NCBI GenBank assembly: GCA_002455375.1
Contig: DKKR01000001.1
Coordinates: forward strand, 1 to 21,515
Reading direction: 5' to 3'
DNA length: 21,515 nt
Source: Bacteroidetes bacterium UBA6661
GTDB taxonomy: Bacteria > Bacteroidota > Bacteroidia > AKYH767-A > OLB10
Made by a program: the position numbers and the translations under genes. The notes under the pieces were generated by a model, which made no database searches, had not been told where the DNA came from, and saw only the letters and a list, made by a program, of their open reading frames with translations. This document shows positions 1 through 9,300 of the stretch, piece by piece. Every line of letters begins with the position of its first letter. Position 1 is the first letter of the stretch.

Positions 1-36
1 AGGAATATCCTGCACTGCGCTAAAAATATTTAATTT

Positions 37-1458
37 CTATTGTATATCACTTAAATTTCTAATTTGAAATTGTTTTGTGGTGCTGAATTGTGTCAAAATG
101 CCTGTAATGCTTACCGGAGTTGTTGGTGTAGCTGAACTTGCAAAAGATGCAGCGCTACGACAATAGAGAACTACTGTATTTGGTGTGCTGCCATCATTAA
201 TAGTCAGGCTGCCACCATTGGCACCATAAGTAGTTGCTGTTCCATTATTAATGGTAACATTATTTACTTTAATAAGCATTGATTCATACTGTTCAAAATT
301 TGCTGTTGCAGTTGCCAAATCAATAACTGTCGGTGTGATTGGTGCTAATCCTGTAATTGAAAGACCACCAGCCATATTATTTATTTGCAGCCATCCATTA
401 AACTCTGCTAATGTTAAACCACCAACATTAAAATCATATTGAGAGTTCATTGCAAAGTTTGGTGCAGTGCTATAACGCAAGCAAATGCCACCGGTTGCAT
501 CTTGTACGATAACATTTCTGGTATCAAGTGCAGAGGTAGTGTAATCAGAAATTACAGTTGCTTTAATATGAAAACCTCCGGGAACTGTTGTTGTACCACT
601 TGAAAATAATGTTCTTATACTGTCTATTGAAACATAAACAGGTGTACAAACTACACCATCACAACGTTCAATATTTGCAGGCACATCATTCATATCACGA
701 AGAAATACCTGAGGTGTAGCGTTATACTTCTGATAAATGGCAGTGATTGATCCCCCTTTGCATGGGATAAGCGTAGTTGCAAAATTGGCATAGCCGCTTG
801 TTCTCACAATTAATGAATGTCCAAAACAATCCTGAATATTGCGGTTAACAGTTGATTTATTTGCAGCATCGCCAAATGGCAAGCCAACTTCTGTAGAAGC
901 AAATGCAACACTATCGAATTGAACAAGTGTATTTAAGTCGGCATCTGTCAATGCATTCAACTTTCTCTTTGCAGGAACAACAGTCAATCCCCATTTACCT
1001 CCTACAATATAATTTCCGATTTCTGCAGCAGGAATTTCAGCTACTGCTCCGGCATTTAATACACCAATTTTAGGTGTACCATTTACAGCCTGAATATATA
1101 AGCCTTTTGCCTTAACAAAAACTCTTCTTCCGATAAATAAAGAGGTGAAGTAAGACGGTTGATCGAGTAATATACTAATACCTGCAGTTGTATCCTGAAC
1201 AATCATCTCCTTATAATAATTACCGGATTTGTCATCGGCCACAATAATGGCAGAGAAAGTTAAATCAGAAGTTATCTGAACCGGACCGGTTGCATTAGCT
1301 AACGTTACAACACTCGATACTGTTGCATTGGTAACAATATCCGGATCAACATTAGAAGAAGGTGCATTGTCAAAATCATCCTTTTTAACGCAGGAAACAG
1401 TACTTAAAGTAATTGCAAGAATTGCAAATGCTGTTGTGATTTTAATATTCTTTATCAT
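37..1458 (-). CDS. DUF5689-like surface lipoprotein, partner of TonB-dependent receptor
   Basis: The 473-aa product starts with a lipoprotein signal peptide (hydrophobic residues about 8-19, then TVSC with the lipidated Cys at 23). The residues after the Cys are VKKDDFD, close to the acidic/Lys lipoprotein export tags described in Flavobacterium and Capnocytophaga, so I infer it is surface exposed. The body has two beta-rich, OB-fold-like halves with similar wording: about 48-230 (IVQDTTAGISILLD, then GRRVFVKAKGLY) and about 275-473 (IVQDATGGICLRYS, ending in ITGILTQF and FQIRNLSDIQ). This resembles the DUF5689 family commonly seen beside Bacteroidota TonB-dependent receptors. No catalytic motif is visible. 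The start lies 26 bp after the receptor stop on the same strand, so the two are probably cotranscribed, with this gene second. The likely role is ligand capture or an accessory to the receptor; the substrate is unknown. It ends at a TAG, and only 36 bp of non-coding sequence remain at the window edge. Confidence 0.85.
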   Translation of the reverse strand: MIKNIKITTAFAILAITLSTVSCVKKDDFDNAPSSNVDPDIVTNATVSSVVTLANATGPVQITSDLTFSAIIVADDKSGNYYKEMIVQDTTAGISILLDQPSYFTSLFIGRRVFVKAKGLYIQAVNGTPKIGVLNAGAVAEIPAAEIGNYIVGGKWGLTVVPAKRKLNALTDADLNTLVQFDSVAFASTEVGLPFGDAANKSTVNRNIQDCFGHSLIVRTSGYANFATTLIPCKGGSITAIYQKYNATPQVFLRDMNDVPANIERCDGVVCTPVYVSIDSIRTLFSSGTTTVPGGFHIKATVISDYTTSALDTRNVIVQDATGGICLRYSTAPNFAMNSQYDFNVGGLTLAEFNGWLQINNMAGGLSITGLAPITPTVIDLATATANFEQYESMLIKVNNVTINNGTATTYGANGGSLTINDGSTPNTVVLYCRSAASFASSATPTTPVSITGILTQFSTTKQFQIRNLSDIQ

Positions 1459-1484
1459 TGTTTTATTATATTTCTAATTAGTTA

Positions 1485-4271
1485 TTAATTCATTCTTAAA
1501 ATAAAGCTGATCATATAAGTTCTGCCAAAAGCATAACTATATTTTGAAGCAAACACATCAGGTCTTCCTGAAAGCACAGCAGATTTATCCAATCTGCCTT
1601 GCTCGTACCCGTTGGTAATAATGTCTTTATTATCGAGCAGGTTATTGATGTTAAGATTAATAAGGAAGAAAGTGTTTCTCTTTAAAGATTTGATATGATT
1701 GTTCAGTTTAATTGACCATCCTGCACTCAAGTCAAGTGTCATTTGTGCATCGTAGCGCTCCTGTCCAAGAATTTTTTCCCATGCCTGACTGTTTTCATCC
1801 ACACCATCAATGATGTCACCGGTGCGTCTTGCAGGACTTGCTTCAACATAAGAGTTTGAGAAACAATTGGCATTAACACCAACATACCAGAATTTTTTAG
1901 AACGATAATTCAATCCAACTGTAAATGCATTTTGAGGTGTGTTGTCAACATGCAGGTTTTTCATATACACCACTTCGCCTGTTGATTGAACAGTGTTTGT
2001 ATTATCAACAGTTATAGTTGCTGTAGGGCGTGAACTATAATAATATTGACCAATTGAAGCTACTGCCATTGCAGAGAGTCCCATACCCAGATTAGCATCA
2101 ACAGAAATCTCTGTTCCTGCATGTACTTTTTCTATGCCTGACAGAGTGTAGTTTACATAGCTGTTTGTGCCGAATCCCTGCAGATAATACGAACGACTTT
2201 CAATTCCATCTCTGAAGTTTGTATAGTACAATTTAAGTTTACCTTTAATCTTAGGCGCAATATGTAAATAGCCTCCTTCTAAAGACGTAATTTTTTCACT
2301 TGTAAGATCAGCTACTGCCGTGTTTCTTGAGCGTGGTGATAAATACATGTTATTAAAAAATGGCGCTCTTGTCATATAGCCTGCATTAGCAAAAACATAG
2401 TTGCGGCCATTTACTTTATAAGTAGCACCTGCTTTCACACCAACATCAGGAAATACGTAAGTTTTTGATTTGCCATAAGAGTCATCCGGAAACAAGCCAT
2501 TTCTATAATTACCTTCTCTGTAAACAGAGGTATAAGCAGCCTGTATAGCACCGAATATGTCAATGTTATTATATTTGGCAACAGCCTGTGTCCATGCTTT
2601 TGCATTTGTAATGTGTGCCTCGTAGTCGTAGCCAAAGCGGTCACCTTCGCGAACTATTCTGTTTGGATGATTTAAATCACTCTGACTTAATTGCTCATCC
2701 TGAAAATCCTGATCAGCAAATTTATCTATGTCAACAAAAAATTCTGCACCTAACAAATCTTCTGCTTCTTTATAAAAGCGTGAAGTTTGTTTCTGAAAAG
2801 ACAAACCTGTGCTTGTAGTAATATTATCATTTAAAATAGTATTAAATGTGGTATTAAAACTAAGGCGATTTGTTTGCATTACACGATTTTCAATCAAATA
2901 CAATGCTTGCTTACCGCTAACAGTTGATCCTGCAACACCATCGGCATTGTTAACCGTCTGAAAATTCTGATCGTTGGCAAGCAACATATTATCCCAATTG
3001 ATTTGCAATAAATCAGGATTTGCTTTCAGTGTATTGTACACTTGTGCTGCTGCAGCAGAATCTGTTTGCCATGAAGGCAAATTTCTGTAGTATGTTGGGC
3101 GTGGGTCAGCAGCAAACCAATTTAGTGCTGTTGATTCGCGCTTACCTGTTGTATATGATAAAGCAGAAAACCAGGTTGTGTTATTACTAATTTTATACTC
3201 ATGATTTAATGTAAACACCGGCTGATGGCTTCTTCCAATATTAGCATTACGGATTTCTCCGTTCTGATATCCCCAGTTTGAATTATAATAATGATCGCTT
3301 GCTATATCATAAACTTCTTTAGTATTTGATGATGAACGGGCACTTTCGTACTGACTGCCTAAGACGGTAAAATCAAACTCATGCTTATTGATGACTTTAG
3401 AAACACCTAAATAATAAGCAAAACCGTCATAATAGGTTCCTTTAATAAAACCTTCTTTAGCCCATCTTTTTGAAATAGAAGCTGAATAAGCCCATCCTTT
3501 TTTGTTAAAACCACTTCCATAAGTTAACATAAAACGATTGTCATACGTTCTGTTGCTTAATGAATAGGTAGCCTGAATTTGTTTACGCTGTCTTCCGGCA
3601 CGTGAGTCAATACTGTATGAACCGCCAACACCACCAAAGGCATAAGTTGATGGATTCAAACCTGAAGTTGACTCTCTTGATCTTAGCACATCATTCAAAC
3701 CTGACCAGCTTGAAAATGCAGTACGACCGTTGGTTAAATCTTCTTCAGCAATTCCGTTCATTAATGTCGGGAAGTTTTCTGTGTCATATCCACGGGTTTT
3801 AAATCGTGCAACACTGAAATTAAAATTAGCTGCTGAAGTAAAAGCATCACGAGATGCACCTAAAACACTGGATACACTTGACTGTGCAGAGTTGGATTGC
3901 AATTCATCATCATCAAGTGTTACAACAGGAATGTCGGCTTCTGTTGTAGTTGTTCCCGGGCTGTAAACCAATTTAACCGAACCAACATCAACTGATTCAG
4001 CGTTCACAACTACTTCTTGTTTAAAGCCGTTGTAAGCAACATCCTGTACAGAAAGTGAATAAGTGCCATAAGTAACACCACTCATAGTAAATGCTCCATC
4101 TTTGTCTGTAATTGATTGATAGTTGGTACCATTCAGCACAACCACTTCACCTGCCATCGGAACACTGTTCTCATTTAAAATAACCCCCTTTATAACTCCG
4201 GACTGTGCGGAGGAAAGAAAAGGAAGAATCAATAAAGTCATGAAAAAACTGACTGTAGAAAATAGCTTCAT
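1485..4271 (-). CDS. TonB-dependent outer-membrane receptor with CarboxypepD_reg-like N-domain
   Basis: The 928-aa protein is a TonB-dependent transporter that would take up an unidentified ligand across the outer membrane using TonB/ExbBD energy. The signal peptide covers residues 1-23 (ending LSSAQ). A carboxypeptidase-regulatory-like Ig domain spans about 24-103 (GVIKGVILNENSVPMAGEVVV, ITDKDGAFTMSGVTYGTYSLSV), as is usual for Bacteroidota SusC-type receptors. A TonB-box-like stretch (EADIPVVTLDDDE, about 111-123) precedes a plug of about 125-225 (RFKTRGYDTENF, LMNGIAEEDLTNGRT, GGVGGSYSIDSRAG). The rest is a beta-barrel rich in aromatic strands, ending in FGRTYMISFILRMN, a typical barrel terminus. 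Length fits the family. No SusD gene is next to it; the downstream partner is instead the DUF5689-like lipoprotein. Substrate cannot be assigned: no siderophore, B12 or glycan genes lie nearby. It is divergent from icd, with a 265-bp shared upstream region. Confidence 0.93.
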   Translation of the reverse strand: MKLFSTVSFFMTLLILPFLSSAQSGVIKGVILNENSVPMAGEVVVLNGTNYQSITDKDGAFTMSGVTYGTYSLSVQDVAYNGFKQEVVVNAESVDVGSVKLVYSPGTTTTEADIPVVTLDDDELQSNSAQSSVSSVLGASRDAFTSAANFNFSVARFKTRGYDTENFPTLMNGIAEEDLTNGRTAFSSWSGLNDVLRSRESTSGLNPSTYAFGGVGGSYSIDSRAGRQRKQIQATYSLSNRTYDNRFMLTYGSGFNKKGWAYSASISKRWAKEGFIKGTYYDGFAYYLGVSKVINKHEFDFTVLGSQYESARSSSNTKEVYDIASDHYYNSNWGYQNGEIRNANIGRSHQPVFTLNHEYKISNNTTWFSALSYTTGKRESTALNWFAADPRPTYYRNLPSWQTDSAAAAQVYNTLKANPDLLQINWDNMLLANDQNFQTVNNADGVAGSTVSGKQALYLIENRVMQTNRLSFNTTFNTILNDNITTSTGLSFQKQTSRFYKEAEDLLGAEFFVDIDKFADQDFQDEQLSQSDLNHPNRIVREGDRFGYDYEAHITNAKAWTQAVAKYNNIDIFGAIQAAYTSVYREGNYRNGLFPDDSYGKSKTYVFPDVGVKAGATYKVNGRNYVFANAGYMTRAPFFNNMYLSPRSRNTAVADLTSEKITSLEGGYLHIAPKIKGKLKLYYTNFRDGIESRSYYLQGFGTNSYVNYTLSGIEKVHAGTEISVDANLGMGLSAMAVASIGQYYYSSRPTATITVDNTNTVQSTGEVVYMKNLHVDNTPQNAFTVGLNYRSKKFWYVGVNANCFSNSYVEASPARRTGDIIDGVDENSQAWEKILGQERYDAQMTLDLSAGWSIKLNNHIKSLKRNTFFLINLNINNLLDNKDIITNGYEQGRLDKSAVLSGRPDVFASKYSYAFGRTYMISFILRMN

Positions 4272-4289
4272 ATTTTATAATTAGGGTGG

Positions 4290-4297
4290 CAAAGCTA
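4290..4297 (-). promoter_or_regulatory. Possible -7 box for the TonB receptor operon
   Basis: On the minus strand these bases read TAGCTTTG, a full match to the Bacteroidota -7 consensus TAnnTTTG, 18 bp upstream of the receptor ATG. No TTG is found at the expected 17-23 bp upstream spacing, and the implied 5' leader would be only about 10-12 nt, so this may be a chance match in AT-rich DNA. Confidence 0.3.
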
Positions 4298-4437
4298 AAT
4301 AAAAAACAAACTTCTGAAAATTCATAAAACATCTGTTAATAACCTCCTAAAATGTTTGTTTTCAAGTGCCTAACCAACATGGGCAATAATTAGGTAAAAT
4401 CTGACATTCATGTTTTAACATATAAATTACAAATTAG

Positions 4438-4451
4438 TCATTTTAAAATGA
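4438..4451. promoter_or_regulatory. Perfect 14-bp palindrome, candidate operator
   Basis: TCATTTTAAAATGA is its own reverse complement. It lies in the 265-bp region between the divergent receptor and icd genes, about 50 bp upstream of the candidate icd -7 box. A second, imperfect inverted repeat (ATGTT-TT-AACAT) sits at 4410-4421. The position would suit a regulator of either gene. AT-rich palindromes do arise by chance, and no regulator gene is in the window. The rest of 4272-4536 holds no ORF or RNA that I can recognise. Confidence 0.3.
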
Positions 4452-4500
4452 TTTGAATCACAATTTCTGAAGTTGGTCAATAAAGAGATTCTTAAAACAT

Positions 4501-4508
4501 TATTTTTG
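4501..4508 (+). promoter_or_regulatory. Candidate -7 promoter box for icd
   Basis: TATTTTTG is an exact match to the Bacteroidota sigma-A -7 consensus TAnnTTTG. It would place the transcription start near 4515, giving a leader of about 20 nt before the ATG at 4537. The nearest upstream TTG (4473-4475) is 25 bp away, slightly beyond the usual 17-23 bp spacing. No Shine-Dalgarno sequence is visible; the leader is A/T-rich, as is common in this phylum. Confidence 0.5.
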
Positions 4509-4536
4509 TCGCTCATTTTTAAAAATAGTTAATCGA

Positions 4537-5760
4537 ATGGAAAAAATTAAAGTTTTGAATCCTGTTGTTGAATTGGATGGTGATGAGATGACAAGAGTTA
4601 TCTGGAAGTTTATAAAAGATAAACTCATTCTACCCTACTTAGACATTGACATAAAATATTATGACCTTGGCATGGAGCATCGCGATGCTACTGATGATAA
4701 AGTAACAGTAGAAGCTGCCGAAGCAATAAAAAAATATAATGTAGGAATAAAATGTGCCACAATTACTCCTGATGAGGCACGTGTTAAAGAATTTAATCTG
4801 AAACAAATGTGGAAGTCGCCAAATGGAACTATCAGGAACATTCTTGATGGAACTGTTTTTCGTGAGCCAATTGTTTGTAAAAATATTCCACGTTTGGTAC
4901 CAAACTGGACTGCTCCAATCTGTATTGGTCGTCATGCATTTGGTGATCAGTATCGTGCTACAGACTTTCTGACCAAAGGCAAAGGCAAACTCACCATAAA
5001 ATTTGAAGGCGAAGATGGCACTATTGAACATGAGGTATTTAATTTTAAAGGCAATGGTGTTGCACTTGCTATGTATAACACCGATGAATCCATTAGAGGT
5101 TTTGCACAATCATGTTTTAATGTTGCCCTACAAAAAGGATGGCCATTATATCTGTCAACAAAAAATACCATTCTTAAAAAATATGATGGAAGATTTAAAG
5201 ATATTTTTCAGGAAGTATATGAGAAGGAATTTAAATCGAAGTTTGAAGCAAAAAATATAACCTACGAACATCGTTTGATTGATGACATGGTTGCAAGTGC
5301 ACTAAAATGGAATGGAAATTTTGTTTGGGCATGTAAAAATTATGATGGAGATGTACAGAGTGATACCGTTGCGCAAGGTTTTGGCTCGCTTGGTTTGATG
5401 ACTTCAACATTAATTACACCTGATGGAAAAACAATGGAAGCAGAGGCTGCACATGGAACTGTAACACGTCACTTCCGCGAACATCAGAAAGGAAAACCAA
5501 CATCTACAAATCCTATTGCTTCAATATTTGCCTGGACAAGAGGACTCGATTTCAGAGGTAAATTAGACAACAATGCTGCATTAATTAATTTTGCAAAAGC
5601 GTTAGAAGAAGTTTGTGTAGAAACAGTAGAAAGCGGTAAAATGACTAAAGACCTCGCTGTATGTATTTATGGCAATGAAACAAAGCCTGAACATTATCTG
5701 CATACAGAAGATTTTCTTTCAGTGATTGACACCAATCTGAAGAAAAAACTTCAAAAATAA
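4537..5760 (+). CDS. icd: NADP-dependent isocitrate dehydrogenase, eukaryote-like homodimeric type
   Basis: The 407-aa enzyme catalyses oxidative decarboxylation of isocitrate to 2-oxoglutarate with NADP+ in the cytoplasmic TCA cycle, supplying NADPH and a glutamate precursor. The sequence is strikingly like human IDH1/IDH2 rather than the E. coli type: ELDGDEMTR near the N-terminus, CATITPDE at 73-80, the substrate loop SPNGTIR at 94-100, GRHAFGDQYRATDF at 131-144, GWPLYLSTKNTILKKYDGRF at 201-220, EHRLIDDMVA, CKNYDGDVQSD, and EAAHGTVTRH. From memory of the human enzyme, the isocitrate-binding arginines R100, R109 and R132 fall at the same numbers here; Tyr139 and Lys209 match catalytic Y139/K212; and D249, D272 and D276 match the metal ligands D252/D275/D279. 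All key residues are present, so it should be active. It is monocistronic: divergent from the receptor operon and followed by a terminator 17 bp after the stop. Confidence 0.97.
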   Translation: MEKIKVLNPVVELDGDEMTRVIWKFIKDKLILPYLDIDIKYYDLGMEHRDATDDKVTVEAAEAIKKYNVGIKCATITPDEARVKEFNLKQMWKSPNGTIRNILDGTVFREPIVCKNIPRLVPNWTAPICIGRHAFGDQYRATDFLTKGKGKLTIKFEGEDGTIEHEVFNFKGNGVALAMYNTDESIRGFAQSCFNVALQKGWPLYLSTKNTILKKYDGRFKDIFQEVYEKEFKSKFEAKNITYEHRLIDDMVASALKWNGNFVWACKNYDGDVQSDTVAQGFGSLGLMTSTLITPDGKTMEAEAAHGTVTRHFREHQKGKPTSTNPIASIFAWTRGLDFRGKLDNNAALINFAKALEEVCVETVESGKMTKDLAVCIYGNETKPEHYLHTEDFLSVIDTNLKKKLQK

Positions 5761-5776
5761 AATGGATTAAAAATGC

Positions 5777-5802
5777 AAAAGGGAGCTTACGGGCTCCCTT
5801 TT
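5777..5802. terminator. Rho-independent terminator between convergent genes
   Basis: A perfect 10-bp inverted repeat (AAAAGGGAGC / GCTCCCTTTT) surrounds a 6-nt loop (TTACGG) and runs into TTTTTT on the plus strand. It starts 17 bp after the icd stop. The A-run on its left side becomes a shorter T-run on the other strand, so it may also terminate the convergent small gene that ends at 5824. Confidence 0.9.
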
Positions 5803-5823
5803 TTATGATATCAAATTACAATT

Positions 5824-6204
5824 TTACTGCATTGAAGTATTAATTTTTGCAAATGCTCTACCTGTAGTAGTTTCGACTTTAGAAGCGGGTGTGATGATTA
5901 AGTTGTTTTCATCATCTTGTTTACACTCCACTCTTATTCCACGAGCTACTTTTCCCATTGCATCCTTTTCATAGGCGGTTAAACAATATTGCCCTTTAGA
6001 CATTTGGGAGAAAGTAATATCCTGCAGTTTCATGGTAGAAAACGTGCCTTTGCTGCTTGTTACTTTTTGAAGTTCGCTTTTGCAATCAGCGATTGCTGCC
6101 GTAAACTGTGGAACGCCATCCACATCAACTTTACCAATGATTGTTTGTGCTTTTACTGCTAATGCAGCTATGACAAAAAACAAACTAAATATTACTTTTT
6201 TCAT
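5824..6204 (-). CDS. Small secreted protein of unknown function
   Basis: I chose the ATG at 6204, giving 126 aa, because it yields a textbook signal peptide (MKKVIFSLFFVIAALAVKAQ, cleavage after about residue 19-20). The upstream in-frame ATG at 6258 would add 18 residues that do not fit a signal sequence. The mature protein of about 106 aa has three cysteines (ADCKSEL, QYCLTAY, VECKQDD), is mixed polar, and reads as alternating beta strands (IIGKVDVDGVPQF, GQYCLTAYEKD, ARGIRVECK). I recognise no family, and there is no lipobox or membrane segment after the signal. With the odd cysteine count, one may be free or pair between chains. It is convergent with icd and divergent from the giant surface-protein gene, so it belongs to neither operon. 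It is probably periplasmic or exported. Confidence 0.75.
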   Translation of the reverse strand: MKKVIFSLFFVIAALAVKAQTIIGKVDVDGVPQFTAAIADCKSELQKVTSSKGTFSTMKLQDITFSQMSKGQYCLTAYEKDAMGKVARGIRVECKQDDENNLIITPASKVETTTGRAFAKINTSMQ

Positions 6205-6380
6205 TTCTGGAAAATTTAAACTTGAAAATGTTTTTCCGGTTAATACGGTACTTTTCAAACAGGGTTACAACAAATTCAATAATAATTTTTAAATGACATT
6301 ACAAAACTAAATACCCTGTAACCTTACATTGCACATCAACGTTGAATGCCCATATCAGTGTATTAAAATCGCACCAACTT

Positions 6381-9300
6381 ATGGGAAAGATGTTAACTTT
6401 TATAAACAAAATGATTCAGAAATTTCAACTAAAGTTGATGACAGCATCGCTGTTGTTTACTTTGTTTCTAATTGTCAGCCATGATAAAACATATGCTGAC
6501 GGATCGCCACAGTTCAAGCCTGATACAACAAAGGCAACGAATCTTATGATTCTAAATACGCAAACTACCTATGGTACTTTTGCGGGCTACTCTGCCACTG
6601 ACGAAGACAGGCTATATGTGCGAATCAATAATCCTGCACAGGAAAAAATCTATTTTGGAATTGGTCAGCGTTCTACCAACTCAGACTGGTATGTTCGTAT
6701 TAAAGATCCTAATGGGAATATCATTTTTGGCCCACAAAAATTACCAACCGGTAATGCACAAGGATTTATCACCTATCATTCGCAAGCCATTGCAGGTCCG
6801 AATGTGGTTAACGCAGCAGGTTATAACGGTTATGTTTGTAATCCTACTGCAGGTCTTCCGGGTGCTTATTATATTGAATTCAATAAAGGTAGTGGGACAT
6901 CAGTTGCAGGTAACACAGAATTAGGCTTAGGTATATTTGATGTAACAGTTGTAAACACTTCCAATAACACAAAAGTCACAGGACGTCTATTTTCAAAAAA
7001 CTGGGGTTTTAATACTGAATCATATTCAAATCCATTTTTCGGATCTTTCTTTATTTATGGACAGGACAGTTCCGTAACTAAAGTTGATCTGAATGGTATT
7101 AAGCCATTTAAATTTCGTGTATCATGTAACCGTTTTGGTACATCCAATTCAGGAAATGCAACAATTGACAGAAGATCTAAAACCGGATTTGCTGTTCCTG
7201 TAGAATATCGTTTATTTCTTACAGACCCGGATATTATAGCGTATCCCAATGGTTCAATGTCGTTCTTAACAGGGCCTCCTACACTGGAGCGTTGTGTCAG
7301 GGATTCTATTTGCATCAACGTTGGTTTAATAAAAACATCTGACGTTACAGTTGTGATTGACAGAAATAACAACAATAAATTTGATGCCGGTACAGCAGAC
7401 CGGAAATTATTCTTTCCACAAGTGCCGTCCGGTTCAAGTTGTTTGTATTGGGATGGAAAAGATGGTTTAGGAAATTTAATTCCTGTGGGTAATCCTGTAT
7501 CAGTAATATTAAGTATTGAATCCGGATTGGTGAACCTGCCAATGTATGATGTAGAGAATCATGAAACAGGATTCTCAATGTCAGTTATCCGTCCCGGCAG
7601 TGCACAGTTTGTAGATTCATTATTTTATGATGACGTTTTAGTTGGTGGCTTAACAAACCTTGGCGGTTGCCCATCACCTTGCCATACATGGACATCAAGC
7701 CCTGCCAACTCCGACCAAAATACTATTGGTGAAAGTAACACCATTAACACATGGTGGTTTGCACATAAACTTAGCTCAAAAACTATTATCAACTTACCGG
7801 ACTATTTAGTAAACAGTGCCGGAACAGATAAAAATATCTGTACAAAAGGTGGTGGTCAGGATTCAATAGCATTCAATGGAACCATTGCCTACTCACAATC
7901 AAGTTTCACCGGTGCTGTTCAATGGACAACATCGGGAACAGGTCAGTTTAGTCCAAGCGACACAGTTAAAAATGGATATTATATTCCATCAGCTGCTGAT
8001 ATTAATGCAGGTTCGGTAATGCTGATTATGGGTCCTAAAAATGTTTGCGCAACAGTTAAGGACACCATTATAATAAATCTTCGCAAAACTCCACAGGTAA
8101 GTCTGACAGGAACAAATATTAATTGTTTTGGTCAGCAGACAGGTGGAATTACTACAACTGTTTCTAACAGTGTAGCACCATACACTTACTCCTGGAGCAA
8201 TGGTGCATCTTCACAGAACTTAAGCAATGCCGGAGCAGGCACTTATACAGTAACTGTTACCAGCTCGCAAAATTGCAGCACAACTGCAACTGCAACATTA
8301 ACACAACCTGCAGCGGCATTATCAGCCACTGCAAGTGCAACAGGTGTTGGATGTTATGGTGGTGCAACAGGCGCAATCAACCTGACAGTGAATGGCGGTA
8401 CATCACCATATAATTTTACATGGAGCAATGGTGCTTCTACACAAAACGTAACCGGACTGACGGCCGGTAACTATACCGTTACAGTTACAGATTCAAAAGG
8501 ATGTACAAGCACTCAAAGTTCAATTAGCATAACACAACCTGCTGCTGCATTATCATTAGCCAATTCAAAGGTTAATGTAAATTGTTTTGGTGGAAATAAC
8601 GGATCAATATCAGTAACAGCTTCAGGTGGCACAACACCATATACATACTTATGGAATACGGGAGCAACCAGTTCATCAGTTACCGGTTTAACAGCAGGAA
8701 ACTATACAGTTACTGTTACCGATGCCAACTCATGTACAACCTCACAAACTTCAATAAACATCAGTCAACCGGCTGCAGCTTTAGCTGCAACACCAACTGC
8801 AGTGAATGTAAACTGTTTTGGAAATGCTACAGGAGAAATCAATCTGAGTGTTTCAGGTGGCACTGCACCATACTCCTATTCTTGGAGCAACGGTGCCACA
8901 TCACAAAACATCAGCAACATTGCAGCAGGAAACTATACAGTTACTGTAACAGATTCTAAAGGATGTACTTCAACACAATCTTCTATTGCTGTTACACAAC
9001 CTTCTGCTTCATTAACGTCATCAGCAAATACTGTTGCAGTAGATTGTTTCGGCAATGCAACAGGTTCTATAAATGTAACCGTTAATGGTGGAACATCGCC
9101 ATACAGTTATTCCTGGAATACAGGTGCTACATCACAAAACTTAAGCAATATAACTTCCGGTGTTTACAGTGTTACTATTACAGATGCCAATGGATGTACT
9201 TCATCGCAAAATTCAATTAGCGTAGCACAACCTTCTGCAGCATTAACCACATCTGCCACAGGCACTAATGTTAATTGCTTTGGCAATGCAACCGGTGCTG

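Noticed and set aside
4369..4394. CCTAA ... TTAGG inverted repeat as a small RNA or terminator
   Set aside because: A 5-bp stem around a 16-nt loop without a T-run is too weak to support.
4639..5109. Antisense 156-aa open frame within icd
   Set aside because: It overlaps a fully conserved enzyme gene, has odd Phe/Ile/Cys-rich composition, no signal or motif, and no promoter.
4537..5760. Eukaryotic contamination as the source of the human-like icd
   Set aside because: It is intronless, shares the base composition of its neighbours, carries a Bacteroidota-type -7 box and a bacterial terminator, and this enzyme class is known in bacteria.
6342..6380. TTG at 6342 as the start of the giant protein
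   Set aside because: It adds 13 residues ahead of an already sufficient signal peptide, uses a rare start codon and has no visible ribosome binding site; ATGs at 6381, 6390 and 6411 are better.
6205..6380. Promoter box for the giant gene (TACTTTTC at 6249-6256)
   Set aside because: It misses the final G of TAnnTTTG, which is a key position, and no matching upstream element is at proper spacing.
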